Shown: positions 6,238 through 14,454, counted from the first letter of the stretch. The stretch: 16,270 nucleotides of DNA from JANWJE01 sp044326545 (GCA_044326545.1 JBIRBM010000034.1:1-16270); one strand, 5' to 3'. Numbers and translations are program-made. Notes: a model not told the origin generated them from the sequence alone.

Positions 6238-7017
6238 ATGGAATTGCGCGAATGGGCAATTCACATTTTATCTTCTGATACCCTCGAGGGTAAACTCACA
6301 GATCCGGGTGAATGGACCGACCATGCTCCCGGTTCTTCCTTATATTGGGATGAACCCACTCGTCCTCCTGGTATGGGATTTTCGAGAAAAACCCGCGAAG
6401 ACAAACTCCCCCCTTTCCAAGATCATGCAGATCCTTACAAACGCGCTCTCTGCATGCACAGATTCGCCGGCCATGAATTGCTGGCTGTCGAAATCATGGC
6501 TTTTGCAATCCTGGCATTTCCGCAAGCTCCTTCAACATTCCGCAAAGGTCTTGCCCACACCTTAAGGGAAGAACAAGGCCATGTCATGCTTTACATGGAG
6601 CAAATGAAGCGATTAGGAGTGTCATTCGGAGATCTTCCTCTTTACCGTCATTTTTGGAAACACACCTCTTACATTCAATCCCCTATCCACTACGTCAGCA
6701 TGATGAGTTTGACATTTGAAATGGCAAATCTCGATTTTGCCCCAATCTATGGAAAATCATTTGCTCATCACGGTGATTTTGAAGCGGCAGGCTTAATGGC
6801 CACTATCTTAAAAGATGAAATTGCACACGTAAAATTTGGATGGCGCTGGTTAAAGCAATTCAAACAAGACAATGATTCTGAATGGGATGCATGGGAGTCT
6901 ACCTTAAGCTCTACTCTTCTCACACCCAAACGGGCAAAAGGATTCTTCATTCATGAAGAACCGAGAAAACTAGCAGGGATCCCTCAAGAGTGGATTGCGA
7001 AGCTCAAAGCATTATAG
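6238..7017 (+). CDS. DUF455 ferritin-like (predicted di-iron) protein
   Basis: The 259-aa protein matches the DUF455 family of ferritin-like four-helix proteins. Recognisable segments are HRFAGHELLAVEIMAFAILA (74-93), REEQGHVMLYMEQMKRLGV (110-128), FGDLPLYRHFW, LTFEMANLD (158-166) and ILKDEIAHVKFGWRWL (190-205). Likely metal ligands are E80/E85, E112/H115, E161 and E194/H197, arranged as in di-iron carboxylate proteins. The enzymatic reaction is not established for the family. The ATG at 6238 follows the previous stop by 2 nt; a GTG at 6235 overlaps that stop (TAGTG). Either way translation is coupled to the SH3b gene, as no strong ribosome site of its own is visible. No signal peptide, so it is probably cytosolic. 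It appears intact. Confidence 0.88.
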   Translation: MELREWAIHILSSDTLEGKLTDPGEWTDHAPGSSLYWDEPTRPPGMGFSRKTREDKLPPFQDHADPYKRALCMHRFAGHELLAVEIMAFAILAFPQAPSTFRKGLAHTLREEQGHVMLYMEQMKRLGVSFGDLPLYRHFWKHTSYIQSPIHYVSMMSLTFEMANLDFAPIYGKSFAHHGDFEAAGLMATILKDEIAHVKFGWRWLKQFKQDNDSEWDAWESTLSSTLLTPKRAKGFFIHEEPRKLAGIPQEWIAKLKAL

Positions 7018-7079
7018 AAGAATCACGATAGACAATCCCTCTGTCGGATTCAACTCTTTTTTAAATTTGGATATCAACT

Positions 7080-8612
7080 ATGGTCCTTTCACGTTTGCAA
7101 TGCGTTTCGCTCATCGGTTTAGAAGCGCTTCCGGTTGAAGTAGAAGTCGATGTTGTCAAATCAGATAAACTCTCTTTAGTCATTGTCGGACTACCCGATA
7201 CTGCCGTGCGTGAGTCAAAAGACCGTGTTTTAACGGCAGTCAAAAACGGAGGATTTCAACTAGGCTCCTTTCACTCAACCGTTAATTTGGCACCGGGAGA
7301 CCTAAAGAAAGAGGGGGTGTTATATGACCTACCCATTGCGATTGGGCTGATCCGCTCTTCAGGATTTTTAAAACAAGAACCGGTGAATGTGAGTGATTAT
7401 TTAATCGTCGGAGAACTTGCATTGAGTGGGGAGTTGCGTCCTTTAACAGGGGCGCTAGCCATCGCCCTCCTGGCGCGTGAAAAAGGAAAAAAAGGGGTCA
7501 TCCTTCCGGCATGCAATGCAAAAGAAGCTGCGCTTGTCAAAGGAATTCCGATTTACGGTCTTCAACACTTAAAAGAGGTGGTCCAATTCCTTCAAACCCC
7601 CTCCTCGTTTAAACCGCATGACAATCTCCCCTTTCAACCCGACGAAGGAGGTTCACCTCTCTTAGTCGATTTTGCCGATATTAAAGGGCAAGCCCACGTC
7701 AAACGCGCTCTTGAAATTGCAGCAGCAGGAGGACACAATGTCGTTCTATCGGGACCTCCCGGATGTGGAAAAACATTAATGGCAAAGGCTCTTCCTGGAA
7801 TTATGCCTCCACTGACGTTAGAAGAAGCACTAGAGGTCACCCGTATTCATTCGATTGCAGGACTTTTACCCGAAGAGCAAACCCTAAGGACCAAACGCCC
7901 TTTCCGCTCCCCTCACCATACCGTGAGCTATGCAGGATTGATTGGTGGAGGAACTCATCCACGCCCGGGAGAGGTATCGCTTGCCCATCATGGAATTTTA
8001 TTTTTAGACGAACTTCCCGAATTTTCCCGCTCAGTATTAGAGGTCTTGCGCCAACCACTTGAAGACAGAAAAGTGACAATCAGCCGATCACAGGGAAGTT
8101 ACACTTTTCCTACCAATATTCTCTGTATCGCAGCGATGAACCCCTGTCCCTGCGGCTACTTAGGACATCCTGATAAACCTTGCAAAGATAGCAGCCTCCA
8201 AATCGAGCGTTATCGGAATAAAATTTCAGGTCCGCTTTTGGATCGTCTTGATATTCATGTGGATGTTCCCCCTCTACGCTATTGCGAGATGGCTCAGCAA
8301 GAAGCTGGAGATCATTCGGCTGTGATTCGCAAACGGGTCATCCAATCAAGAGAGAGGCAACATCAACGGTTTGGGTATGCCAAAACAAATGGTCAAATGA
8401 CACCGGCTGATATCAAACGTTTTTGTTTATTAAATCAAAAAGGAATGGCGATTTTACAAATGGCAATCGATCAGATGGGACTTTCAGCAAGAGCCTGCGA
8501 TAGAGTCCTACGCGTTGCAAGAACGATTGCCGATTTGGCGGGCTCTGAATCTCTAGATGAGTCTCATTTATTAGAAGCGCTCAATTTAAAAAATGTGGTG
8601 AGTAAAAGTTAA
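7080..8612 (+). CDS. comM: ComM/YifB-family AAA+ ATPase (Mg-chelatase-like branch-migration helicase)
   Basis: At 510 aa this is full length. The N-terminal ChlI-like domain (about 20-140: EALPVEVEVDV, VGLPDTAVRESKDRV, NLAPGDLKKEG) is followed by the AAA+ domain (about 190-395) with Walker A GPPGCGKT (225-232), Walker B LFLDE (307-311), a Cys cluster CPCGY (356-360) with C368, and SGPLLDRLDI carrying the arginine-finger region. A C-terminal Mg-chelatase helical domain follows (about 405-505). In other bacteria ComM forms hexameric rings that drive branch migration during integration of incoming single-stranded DNA in natural transformation. Its presence fits recombination between strains, which is known in Chlamydia. 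The ATG at 7080 has only a weak GGA upstream. It is 62 bp after the DUF455 gene on the same strand and converges with rmuC. Confidence 0.95.
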   Translation: MVLSRLQCVSLIGLEALPVEVEVDVVKSDKLSLVIVGLPDTAVRESKDRVLTAVKNGGFQLGSFHSTVNLAPGDLKKEGVLYDLPIAIGLIRSSGFLKQEPVNVSDYLIVGELALSGELRPLTGALAIALLAREKGKKGVILPACNAKEAALVKGIPIYGLQHLKEVVQFLQTPSSFKPHDNLPFQPDEGGSPLLVDFADIKGQAHVKRALEIAAAGGHNVVLSGPPGCGKTLMAKALPGIMPPLTLEEALEVTRIHSIAGLLPEEQTLRTKRPFRSPHHTVSYAGLIGGGTHPRPGEVSLAHHGILFLDELPEFSRSVLEVLRQPLEDRKVTISRSQGSYTFPTNILCIAAMNPCPCGYLGHPDKPCKDSSLQIERYRNKISGPLLDRLDIHVDVPPLRYCEMAQQEAGDHSAVIRKRVIQSRERQHQRFGYAKTNGQMTPADIKRFCLLNQKGMAILQMAIDQMGLSARACDRVLRVARTIADLAGSESLDESHLLEALNLKNVVSKS

Positions 8613-8642
8613 GCGCCTCAAAAAAACATGAAGAGAGGTGCT
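8612..8642. terminator. Hairpin spanning both stop codons of convergent comM and rmuC
   Basis: AGCGCCTC (8612-8619) pairs with GAGGTGCT (8635-8642) with one G-T, over a 15-nt loop. The comM stop ends at 8612 and the rmuC stop begins at 8641, so the hairpin covers the whole 28-bp gap. The A7 run is in the loop rather than after the stem, so it is an unusual bidirectional terminator candidate. Confidence 0.35.
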
Positions 8643-10065
8643 ACATCTGTTTAACGGCACGCGTTGTCACCTCTAATGTCTCGAGATAAGGGAGCTCTTC
8701 TTGAGCTGTGGCTCCAAATTCTTTAAATTTACGTGCAGTCGTGAGCACTCGATTTTCAAAAGAGCCCACTGTTTTATTGTAGGCCTCAACTGTACGATCT
8801 AATCCGCGTCTAATGTCATCGAGATGCTCAACAAGAACACGGACCCTTTCATAAAGGGTATTGCCAAGCTCGCTGATTTTTTGGGCATTTTCTGCCATGC
8901 TCTCCTGACGCCATCCATACGCAACAGCTTTCAAAAGAGCAATCAGCGTTGTGGGAGTTGCAAGAATCACTTTTTGTTCAACCCCCCATTCAATCAATTC
9001 AGGATCTTGCTCAAGAGCTGCACTAAAAAATGTTTCGCCCGGAAGAAATAAGACAACAAATTCGGGAGTCGGTTGAAATTGATCCCAGTATGATTTAGCA
9101 GCCAATTGAGCGATATGTGTCCGCACCTGCCGGGCATGATCTTTCAGTTTCAGTAATTTGACTCCATCATCATTGGAATCGAGGGCCTCTAAATAGGACT
9201 GAAGAGGGGCCTTGGCATCTACAATCACCTGCTTAGCATTTGGGAGTTTGATAATCAGATCGGGTCGTAAGCGGCGATCGTCAACATTAGCCGATTCTTG
9301 CTGCAAAAAATCGCAATGCTCAAGCATGCCGGCCATTTCGACAACCCGGCGCAGTTGTATTTCCCCCCATCGTCCTCTGACGTGAGGCATGCGCAATGCT
9401 TTCACCAAATTCGCCGTTTCCACTTGGAGCTGCGTTTGACTTTTAGCTAATGAATTGACTTGCTCAGTGAGGGTAGAATAGGCCATTAAACGGGATTTTT
9501 CAAGTTCGGCCATTTTTTGATCAACGGTTTGCAAACAAGAGTGAATGGGCTTAACCATATGGTCTATCGCCTGCTGCCTTAGAGTTAAATCTTGCTTGGC
9601 ATGGTCTTGCAGCTTCTCAAAACGGGCAGTGGCTAATTCAAGAAAGGATTGAATATTGTGGTTGAGAGCTTCGGAAGAGACGACTTTAAATGTCTCTGTT
9701 AAACGGGATTGCGCTTGCTGTAACAGGCCTAATTTTTCTTCTTCAAACTGCAATTGCTGCTTTAATTGCATCTCTTTTTCCGCTAATTGACTCTTAAGAG
9801 CGCTTTGTTCAACAACTAATTTTTCAATCCCCTCATTTTTTTGATCAAGAACCCGCTCTAATTCGTAAACACGAGAGGCTTTTTCTTCTGCAACTGCACG
9901 TCTTTCACACTCTCTCATCCAACTGTCTTGAAGAGTGCGGAACTCGATTTGCGTCTGTTGATTTTCATTTTTAAGACGGAAAATACGAATCGATAAAAAA
10001 ATAAGTGAAATCGATAGAGCGCCAAGCCCTAACCAAAGCGAATTAAAAAAAATAAGATGATCCAT
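8641..10065 (-). CDS. rmuC: RmuC-family DNA recombination protein
   Basis: The 474-aa protein has an N-terminal membrane helix (about 4-27: FFNSLWLGLGALSISLIFLS), long coiled coils (about 32-125 and 140-220) and the RmuC domain (about 225-450). The domain shows the family signature GRWGEIQLRRVVEMAGM (231-247), RPDLIIKLP (267-275), VIVDAKAPL (280-288), FLPGE and LATPTTLIALLKAVAYGW. D269 and D283-x-K285 fit a PD-(D/E)xK nuclease-like core. RmuC limits DNA inversion and recombination between repeats in E. coli; its biochemistry is poorly defined. The order helix, coiled coil and nuclease-like domain is usual for the family. The ATG at 10065 has only a weak ribosome site (GGTG). It is a single-gene unit with its own promoter and is convergent with comM, another recombination gene. 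Confidence 0.93.
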   Translation of the reverse strand: MDHLIFFNSLWLGLGALSISLIFLSIRIFRLKNENQQTQIEFRTLQDSWMRECERRAVAEEKASRVYELERVLDQKNEGIEKLVVEQSALKSQLAEKEMQLKQQLQFEEEKLGLLQQAQSRLTETFKVVSSEALNHNIQSFLELATARFEKLQDHAKQDLTLRQQAIDHMVKPIHSCLQTVDQKMAELEKSRLMAYSTLTEQVNSLAKSQTQLQVETANLVKALRMPHVRGRWGEIQLRRVVEMAGMLEHCDFLQQESANVDDRRLRPDLIIKLPNAKQVIVDAKAPLQSYLEALDSNDDGVKLLKLKDHARQVRTHIAQLAAKSYWDQFQPTPEFVVLFLPGETFFSAALEQDPELIEWGVEQKVILATPTTLIALLKAVAYGWRQESMAENAQKISELGNTLYERVRVLVEHLDDIRRGLDRTVEAYNKTVGSFENRVLTTARKFKEFGATAQEELPYLETLEVTTRAVKQM

Positions 10066-10116
10066 AAAACACCGTGTAAAAACTGTAAAAAAATGATTTG
10101 AGCGAAAAAGGTGTTG

Positions 10117-10144
10117 ATTGTATGCGCCCTAAGCACCTATTCAA
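10117..10144 (-). promoter_or_regulatory. Candidate promoter of rmuC
   Basis: The minus strand reads TTGAAT (10144-10139), 16 bp, TACAAT (10122-10117). The start would be near 10110, 45 nt before the rmuC ATG. Confidence 0.5.
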
Positions 10145-10224
10145 TATCTATTGAGCAGGTTGCAACATCATGAACAATTTCTCCTAATGATTGAAAGACA
10201 AATCATCTAAAAAAATAGGCGGCT

Positions 10225-10261
10225 AAAAAAAACAATCCCCATCATCAATCGATGGGTTTTT
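10225..10261 (-). terminator. Intrinsic terminator of the first TPR gene
   Basis: On the minus strand CCCATC/GATGGG (10256-10251 with 10243-10238, 7-nt loop) is followed by GATTG and eight T (10232-10225). The same stem has five T after it on the plus strand, so it can act both ways. A second hairpin lies between it and the stop codon (AGAGG.TTT / AAA.CCTCT, about 10264-10284). Confidence 0.6.
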
Positions 10262-10294
10262 AAGAGAGGTTTTAAGAAACCCTCTACAGGCTGT

Positions 10295-12232
10295 TTACAT
10301 CTCTTCATCATCAGAGTCAGGCAAGCGATTGCATTGAGGAACAAGGAGCAGGGGTGATTGTTTTCTCATCATGCGGCGTAATTCAATCTTTGCCACTTCG
10401 TATGATGGATCTAATTTGAGCGCTTCTTTTAAAAGATTTTCCGGCGTCATCTTAAGTATTCCAGGCAAATGCATCGCTTGAGAGCTTGATGGCAAGACTT
10501 TTGCGAGGCTCACATAGGGGCGTGGATTTTTCGGATTCATTAAAATTGCAAAGAAATAGAGTTGAAAATTAAAGACCTTAATCTCGTTTTTTTTGTTTTT
10601 GTCACGTAGAAGATACGGTTGACCAACGGGAAGCTTATCACCCAAATCACAGTATAAATCAGGATTATCCTGATCAAGATGAATGGCTTTGATTAAAAGA
10701 TCAATATCATCCATCTCTTCACCGGAAGGAAGGATCACCTTTTTACCCGGAGTCAGCTCAAGCCCTAATGTCTTATAGAACCAAGGATCATCCGACGCAA
10801 ATTGAATCGCATCAATCAAGAGATCTTTTCTTGTCACTTCACAATTTTGACCTAAGGTGATTGTTTCCCCCGGCTTAAGCGCGCAATAAAGCTTTCCATA
10901 TGCCGGTATACAGTGTTTATCAAGCGCAATCGCCTTGGCAAACAATCCTTTTTTGTCCATCTTTTTTTTCCCTGGAACAGGGAGCTCAATTGTTTCACCA
11001 TGATCAAGTAAATCTCCCAAATAAAAATAGGCATTTGCATAACGTAAATTGATCTTAATTGCTTGTAATTGAAGCTCTTTTGGCCCCACATTCTCTCCAT
11101 TCAGTTGAATCGTTTCATCTTTTAAAAGCACTCTGCCTAGATAAGAATAAGCTCTCCATAAGGTGGGATCGCATTTAATCGCTTCTACAAGGAGAGTGCG
11201 TGGTGTCTGTGTTGTTTGATTCAATAGCTTAATTGTCTCATCTGGTGAAAGTGAAAGAGCTAAATTGAAATAATGAGAGGCGACCTTAGGTTCAAAGTGT
11301 ATTAATTGAAGATGGATCTCTTTTTTGCTCATTTTTTTCCCGGCAACTCGCACGACCCTCTCTTCTTCATCCATATTATCCAACAGATATTTCCATCCTT
11401 CGACATGATCTGGCTTCAGATTGAGTAATGCGATCAAAACATCTCGTTTGGTCATCTGAGTGTGATCATTGAGCTCCAAGACTTCATTGTCTTTGAGATG
11501 GAGCACAAAATAGCGATAAGCCTCAAATAAAGACTCTTTGCTAGCCTCTTCATTTTTAGACGCCAGTTCTATCACTTTGAAAAAAAGAAAGTCTCGATCC
11601 ATCCGAACACCGGTAGAGCTTACTACCCACTCATCCTCTTCGATGAAGTTTGCTAAATCATGGTAGATGCGACAGTCATCTGAATTGTCTTCGAAACGGT
11701 GAACCAGATCGTGAAATTTTTGATCTTCACAAGAGGTCAATGCCTTTGTACGGCCATGTAATTGGAGAGACAAACCTTGATTTTCGTCTTCGTTATCTTC
11801 AAAAACATCTTTCGATGAGGCAGTTGGAGAATGTATCTCAGGGCTTTCTTTTTTCTCCTCACTCTCAAAAAAAGAAGGGGTGACAGCCTCTTGGATTGGC
11901 GGCACAGGAGTTTGCATCACAATCTGTTCTGTAGGAGGAGAAAGAGTGTGGGGAGATTTTTTTTGTTGGATCGTCCCGCCTGGAACCCACTTTTTCTCTT
12001 GGAACAGCTTGTCCCTATTCATGTTCTGTTTTTGATTGAATAATGGAGGTTTTATCTGTTTTGCTTTAACGCAAAAATATCGAATGATTCCATAATAGGC
12101 AACGCAAGAGGTGATGACTGCAAGTGCCACTGCGATCGTTTTTTTATTTACCCCGGTTAATAGAGAGAGGTTATTGACGATAAAATAAACAGAGGATGAG
12201 ATGGGAAAACAGGGATTAAAACGAGTATTCAC
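10295..12232 (-). CDS. TPR-like repeat protein with hydrophobic N-terminus, 645 aa
   Basis: The best start is GTG at 12232; no clear ribosome site precedes it. Residues 8-28 are moderately hydrophobic and 32-54 form a clear membrane helix (TIAVALAVITSCVAYYGII), separated by NKK. Then comes a Pro/Ser/Glu-rich, probably disordered linker (60-155). From about 165 to 620 there are roughly ten divergent 35-45-residue units of the form helix (kKeLllkAIkldP), helix (aYyyLg..L), short beta segment (deTIqL.g..M). This is a TPR-like fold with a strand insertion, a style I associate with environmental chlamydiae. The tail is acidic (DSDDEEM). The repeats would be a protein-binding surface. It is paralogous to the protein at 14971-16270. 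Surface, inclusion-membrane or secreted location is inference; no enzyme motif is visible. Confidence 0.85.
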   Translation of the reverse strand: MNTRFNPCFPISSSVYFIVNNLSLLTGVNKKTIAVALAVITSCVAYYGIIRYFCVKAKQIKPPLFNQKQNMNRDKLFQEKKWVPGGTIQQKKSPHTLSPPTEQIVMQTPVPPIQEAVTPSFFESEEKKESPEIHSPTASSKDVFEDNEDENQGLSLQLHGRTKALTSCEDQKFHDLVHRFEDNSDDCRIYHDLANFIEEDEWVVSSTGVRMDRDFLFFKVIELASKNEEASKESLFEAYRYFVLHLKDNEVLELNDHTQMTKRDVLIALLNLKPDHVEGWKYLLDNMDEEERVVRVAGKKMSKKEIHLQLIHFEPKVASHYFNLALSLSPDETIKLLNQTTQTPRTLLVEAIKCDPTLWRAYSYLGRVLLKDETIQLNGENVGPKELQLQAIKINLRYANAYFYLGDLLDHGETIELPVPGKKKMDKKGLFAKAIALDKHCIPAYGKLYCALKPGETITLGQNCEVTRKDLLIDAIQFASDDPWFYKTLGLELTPGKKVILPSGEEMDDIDLLIKAIHLDQDNPDLYCDLGDKLPVGQPYLLRDKNKKNEIKVFNFQLYFFAILMNPKNPRPYVSLAKVLPSSSQAMHLPGILKMTPENLLKEALKLDPSYEVAKIELRRMMRKQSPLLLVPQCNRLPDSDDEEM

Positions 12233-12298
12233 GCTATACCATGATTAATTGGTTAAAAATTTTGATTCAATTTAAATTTTAAAATCGAAAGTTCATCG

Positions 12299-12327
12299 AG
12301 TTTAAATAAAAAACGCTTCTTTTTCAA
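12299..12327 (-). promoter_or_regulatory. Candidate promoter of the first TPR gene
   Basis: The minus strand reads TTGAAA (12327-12322), 17 bp, TAAACT (12304-12299), in very AT-rich DNA. The start would be near 12292, 60 nt before the GTG. Confidence 0.45.
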
Positions 12328-12392
12328 TATCAAAATTTATTTTAATAGAATTAAAAACTTTCTTCTTATCAAATCACCTTAGAACCTACTCA

Positions 12393-12441
12393 TGATCTTT
12401 GATCACGCTGCTTTGCTGCTATAAATCATCGGATCAAAGAT
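12393..12441. promoter_or_regulatory. Nested inverted repeats upstream of dnaX (operator or attenuator candidate)
   Basis: TGATC-TTT-GATCA (12393-12405) is a perfect 13-bp operator-like palindrome. In addition ATCTTTGATC (12395-12404) is repeated inverted as GATCAAAGAT (12432-12441), a perfect 10-bp stem with a 27-nt loop containing GCTGC twice. Both lie in the 394-bp divergent region between the TPR gene and dnaX (12233-12626). A DNA-binding site for a dimeric regulator or an RNA leader hairpin is possible. Confidence 0.4.
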
Positions 12442-12480
12442 GTTGAACGGGTTATAAGAGAGGAATCGCGAGGAGGCAAC

Positions 12481-12519
12481 ATGCTCGTTTCAATCCAGTT
12501 TAGAGGGATAAAATTTTAA
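12481..12519 (+). CDS. Possible 12-codon leader ORF with perfect Shine-Dalgarno
   Basis: AGGAGG (12471-12476) lies 4 nt before an ATG that opens MLVSIQFRGIKF and stops with TAA. It is the best ribosome-binding sequence in the window but serves a tiny ORF and lies upstream of the likely dnaX promoter. It may be a leader peptide, the remnant of a gene start or chance. No database recognition is possible at this length. Confidence 0.25.
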   Translation: MLVSIQFRGIKF

Positions 12520-12567
12520 AATCGCTGTTTTAATCTGCTGTACCCTGTGAATTGGATTGATCGGCTC

Positions 12568-12597
12568 TTGCATAAATTTGTCATCGTCAATTAAAAT
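12568..12597 (+). promoter_or_regulatory. Candidate promoter of dnaX
   Basis: TTGCAT (12568-12573), an 18-bp spacer and TAAAAT (12592-12597). The start would be near 12604, leaving a short leader of about 22 nt before the dnaX ATG. Confidence 0.55.
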
Positions 12598-12626
12598 AAA
12601 CCCAAACTTCCGTTACTCGAGAGCTC

Positions 12627-14291
12627 ATGTCCGATTACCAAGTCATTGCCCGCAAATTCCGCCCCCAAACGTTTAAAGATGTTGTTGGTCAAGATGCCAT
12701 TGTGACAACCTTGAAGAATGCCATTAAATCTAAACGACTCGCTCAAGCTTATCTATTTTGCGGTTCAAGAGGAACGGGGAAAACAACGCTTGCCCGCCTT
12801 TTAGCAAAAGCGCTCAATTGCCTTACTCCCACACCCGACCATGAGCCCTGCAATCAATGTTCAACTTGTCGCGATATTACATCGGGAATGTCATTGGATG
12901 TCTTAGAAATCGATGGAGCTTCCCATCGAGGAATTGAAGATATTCGTCAAATCAACGAAGCTGTTGGATATGCCTCTTCAGGCCACTACAAAGTGTATAT
13001 TATCGACGAAGTGCACATGCTCACAAAAGAAGCCTTTAACGCTCTTTTAAAAACACTCGAAGAACCCCCTCCGAAAGTGAAATTTTTCTTTGCCACAACA
13101 GAGCCCCACAAAGTCCCGTCCACAATTTTATCGCGCTGCCAGCGCTTCAATTTAAGCCGAATTCCGCAGCCTCTCATCGTGGCAAAATTGCAAAGGATTG
13201 CCCGCCAATTGGAAGTCGAAATTGAGGAGGATGCTCTAAGACTGCTCGCTCAGCGTGCGGAAGGGGGATTGAGAGATGCGGAATCGCTCTTCGATCAAAT
13301 CCTGGCTTTTGAAGAAGGACCGATCACCTTAACATCTGTCACCTCTATTTTAGGGTTAATGCCGCGTGATATTTACTTTGAAATCGACCAAGCGGGCAAA
13401 AAAGGGGAATTCCTTAAAGCTTTTGAAATTGCGCATCGCGTGTTTTCTGAAGGCAAAGATCTGTCGTTTTTTATTGAAGGGTTGATTGATCACTTGCGTC
13501 AAATCTTATTAGTCAAAGTCTGCGGCATTCATTCTTCATTTATGTCCCTGACCGATTCTGAAAAAGACAAATATCTGCAAGCCGCCTCTCTTTATTCTCG
13601 GGAACAGTGTCTTGACCTTATCGAATATTTGATTGAAGCTCAAAATCAACTCAGGACAACTCCGTTTGGCAAAATTTCATTGGAAATTATCCTTCTGCAT
13701 GCGATGAGAAGCCACTTCAGGTTATCTATAGAGCAATTAGTCCGCCAGTTGGGTGAATTAGAGGAAAAAATCAATGAAAAAAGCGAAGAAACTCCCCCTT
13801 CAAGGCAGATAGAACAACCAGAGTCCTCTGTAAGCGTTACCCCTCCTCTTCCTCCTGCCGCGTCACCCAAATCCTCTTCTCTTCAAGCTTCAATGCCTCT
13901 TTCTCCATCGGTGCCGGCAGCTCCTTTGACTTCTAAGCCAACTCCTGCAGTGCAGCACCAATGGCTACCACCCAAGGAGGATCCAAGAAGCTCCATCACA
14001 ATAACAACTGCCCCTTTGCCTCAACCACAGCCGCTGTCCCCTCCTCCTCAAACCCTCTTTGATTCCTTTACAACGGAAGATCCGACACCCACGCCAGCTG
14101 ATTTAGGAAAAAGGCAAACACACTCCAAAGCCCCCTCCTCTTCCCTTCCCGTTTCGCCTCCACCGGCTGCGGCGTTTAAAGCGGTAGAAACTCCGCTCCG
14201 AATTGAAGAGTTAAAACGTCCAATGCACGCTTATGACACATTGATGCACTTTGCGGCGGTTGAATTGGAAGGGAAGCTGCAAAAGAATTAA
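12627..14291 (+). CDS. dnaX: DNA polymerase III clamp-loader subunit gamma/tau
   Basis: DnaX is the ATPase of the clamp loader that places the beta sliding clamp on primed DNA. The 554-aa protein begins with the family signature YQVIARKFRPQTF.DVVGQ. It has Walker A GSRGTGKT (46-53), the zinc module C65, C75, C78, C81, Walker B IIDE (125-128), the NALLKTLEEPP segment (138-148) and the SRC motif (169-171). The conserved core (domains I-III) ends near 385. It is followed by a Pro/Ser-rich linker (about 390-520) and a short C-terminal segment (about 522-554), a tau-like layout. The ribosome site is weak (GAGAG). The TAA stop abuts the MITE-like element at 14292, so the element may have been inserted at the very end of the gene. 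ybaB follows downstream, as in many bacteria, but recR does not. Confidence 0.96.
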   Translation: MSDYQVIARKFRPQTFKDVVGQDAIVTTLKNAIKSKRLAQAYLFCGSRGTGKTTLARLLAKALNCLTPTPDHEPCNQCSTCRDITSGMSLDVLEIDGASHRGIEDIRQINEAVGYASSGHYKVYIIDEVHMLTKEAFNALLKTLEEPPPKVKFFFATTEPHKVPSTILSRCQRFNLSRIPQPLIVAKLQRIARQLEVEIEEDALRLLAQRAEGGLRDAESLFDQILAFEEGPITLTSVTSILGLMPRDIYFEIDQAGKKGEFLKAFEIAHRVFSEGKDLSFFIEGLIDHLRQILLVKVCGIHSSFMSLTDSEKDKYLQAASLYSREQCLDLIEYLIEAQNQLRTTPFGKISLEIILLHAMRSHFRLSIEQLVRQLGELEEKINEKSEETPPSRQIEQPESSVSVTPPLPPAASPKSSSLQASMPLSPSVPAAPLTSKPTPAVQHQWLPPKEDPRSSITITTAPLPQPQPLSPPPQTLFDSFTTEDPTPTPADLGKRQTHSKAPSSSLPVSPPPAAAFKAVETPLRIEELKRPMHAYDTLMHFAAVELEGKLQKN

Positions 14292-14454
14292 TAGACTTCT
14301 TCGGAAACTTGCTTTTCTTGAAAAAATTGCCCTTTTTGAGCAGATTGTTTTGAAAATGTTGAGAGCGTATGCGTGCATAGGGTCGAAAAGTTTTACAAAA
14401 AAGATGCCAAAAATGGCAATTTTTTCAAGAAAAGCAAGTTTCCGAAGAAGTCTA
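14292..14454. mobile_element. 163-bp MITE-like element with perfect 40-bp terminal inverted repeats
   Basis: Bases 14292-14331 are the exact reverse complement of 14415-14454. The outermost bases are TAGACTTCTTCGG and CCGAAGAAGTCTA. The 83-bp interior continues as an imperfect palindrome with a TATGC/GCATA centre, so the whole element can fold into one hairpin. It has no transposase. If the terminal TA is a target duplication, the ends would be GACTTC...GAAGTC, as in IS630/Tc1-type elements (inference). A further copy of one end lies at 211-236. It separates dnaX from ybaB and begins one base after the dnaX stop codon. In the transcript it would form a long stem that could stop or stabilise RNA. 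Confidence 0.8.

Noticed and set aside
13760..13800. Programmed frameshift in dnaX (AAAAAAG with AGAGGA upstream) as in E. coli
   Set aside because: The heptamer is not in the frame needed for A AAA AAG slippage, and the A run (six) is short for transcriptional slippage. A one-base loss would reach a stop after about ten codons, but there is no support for it.
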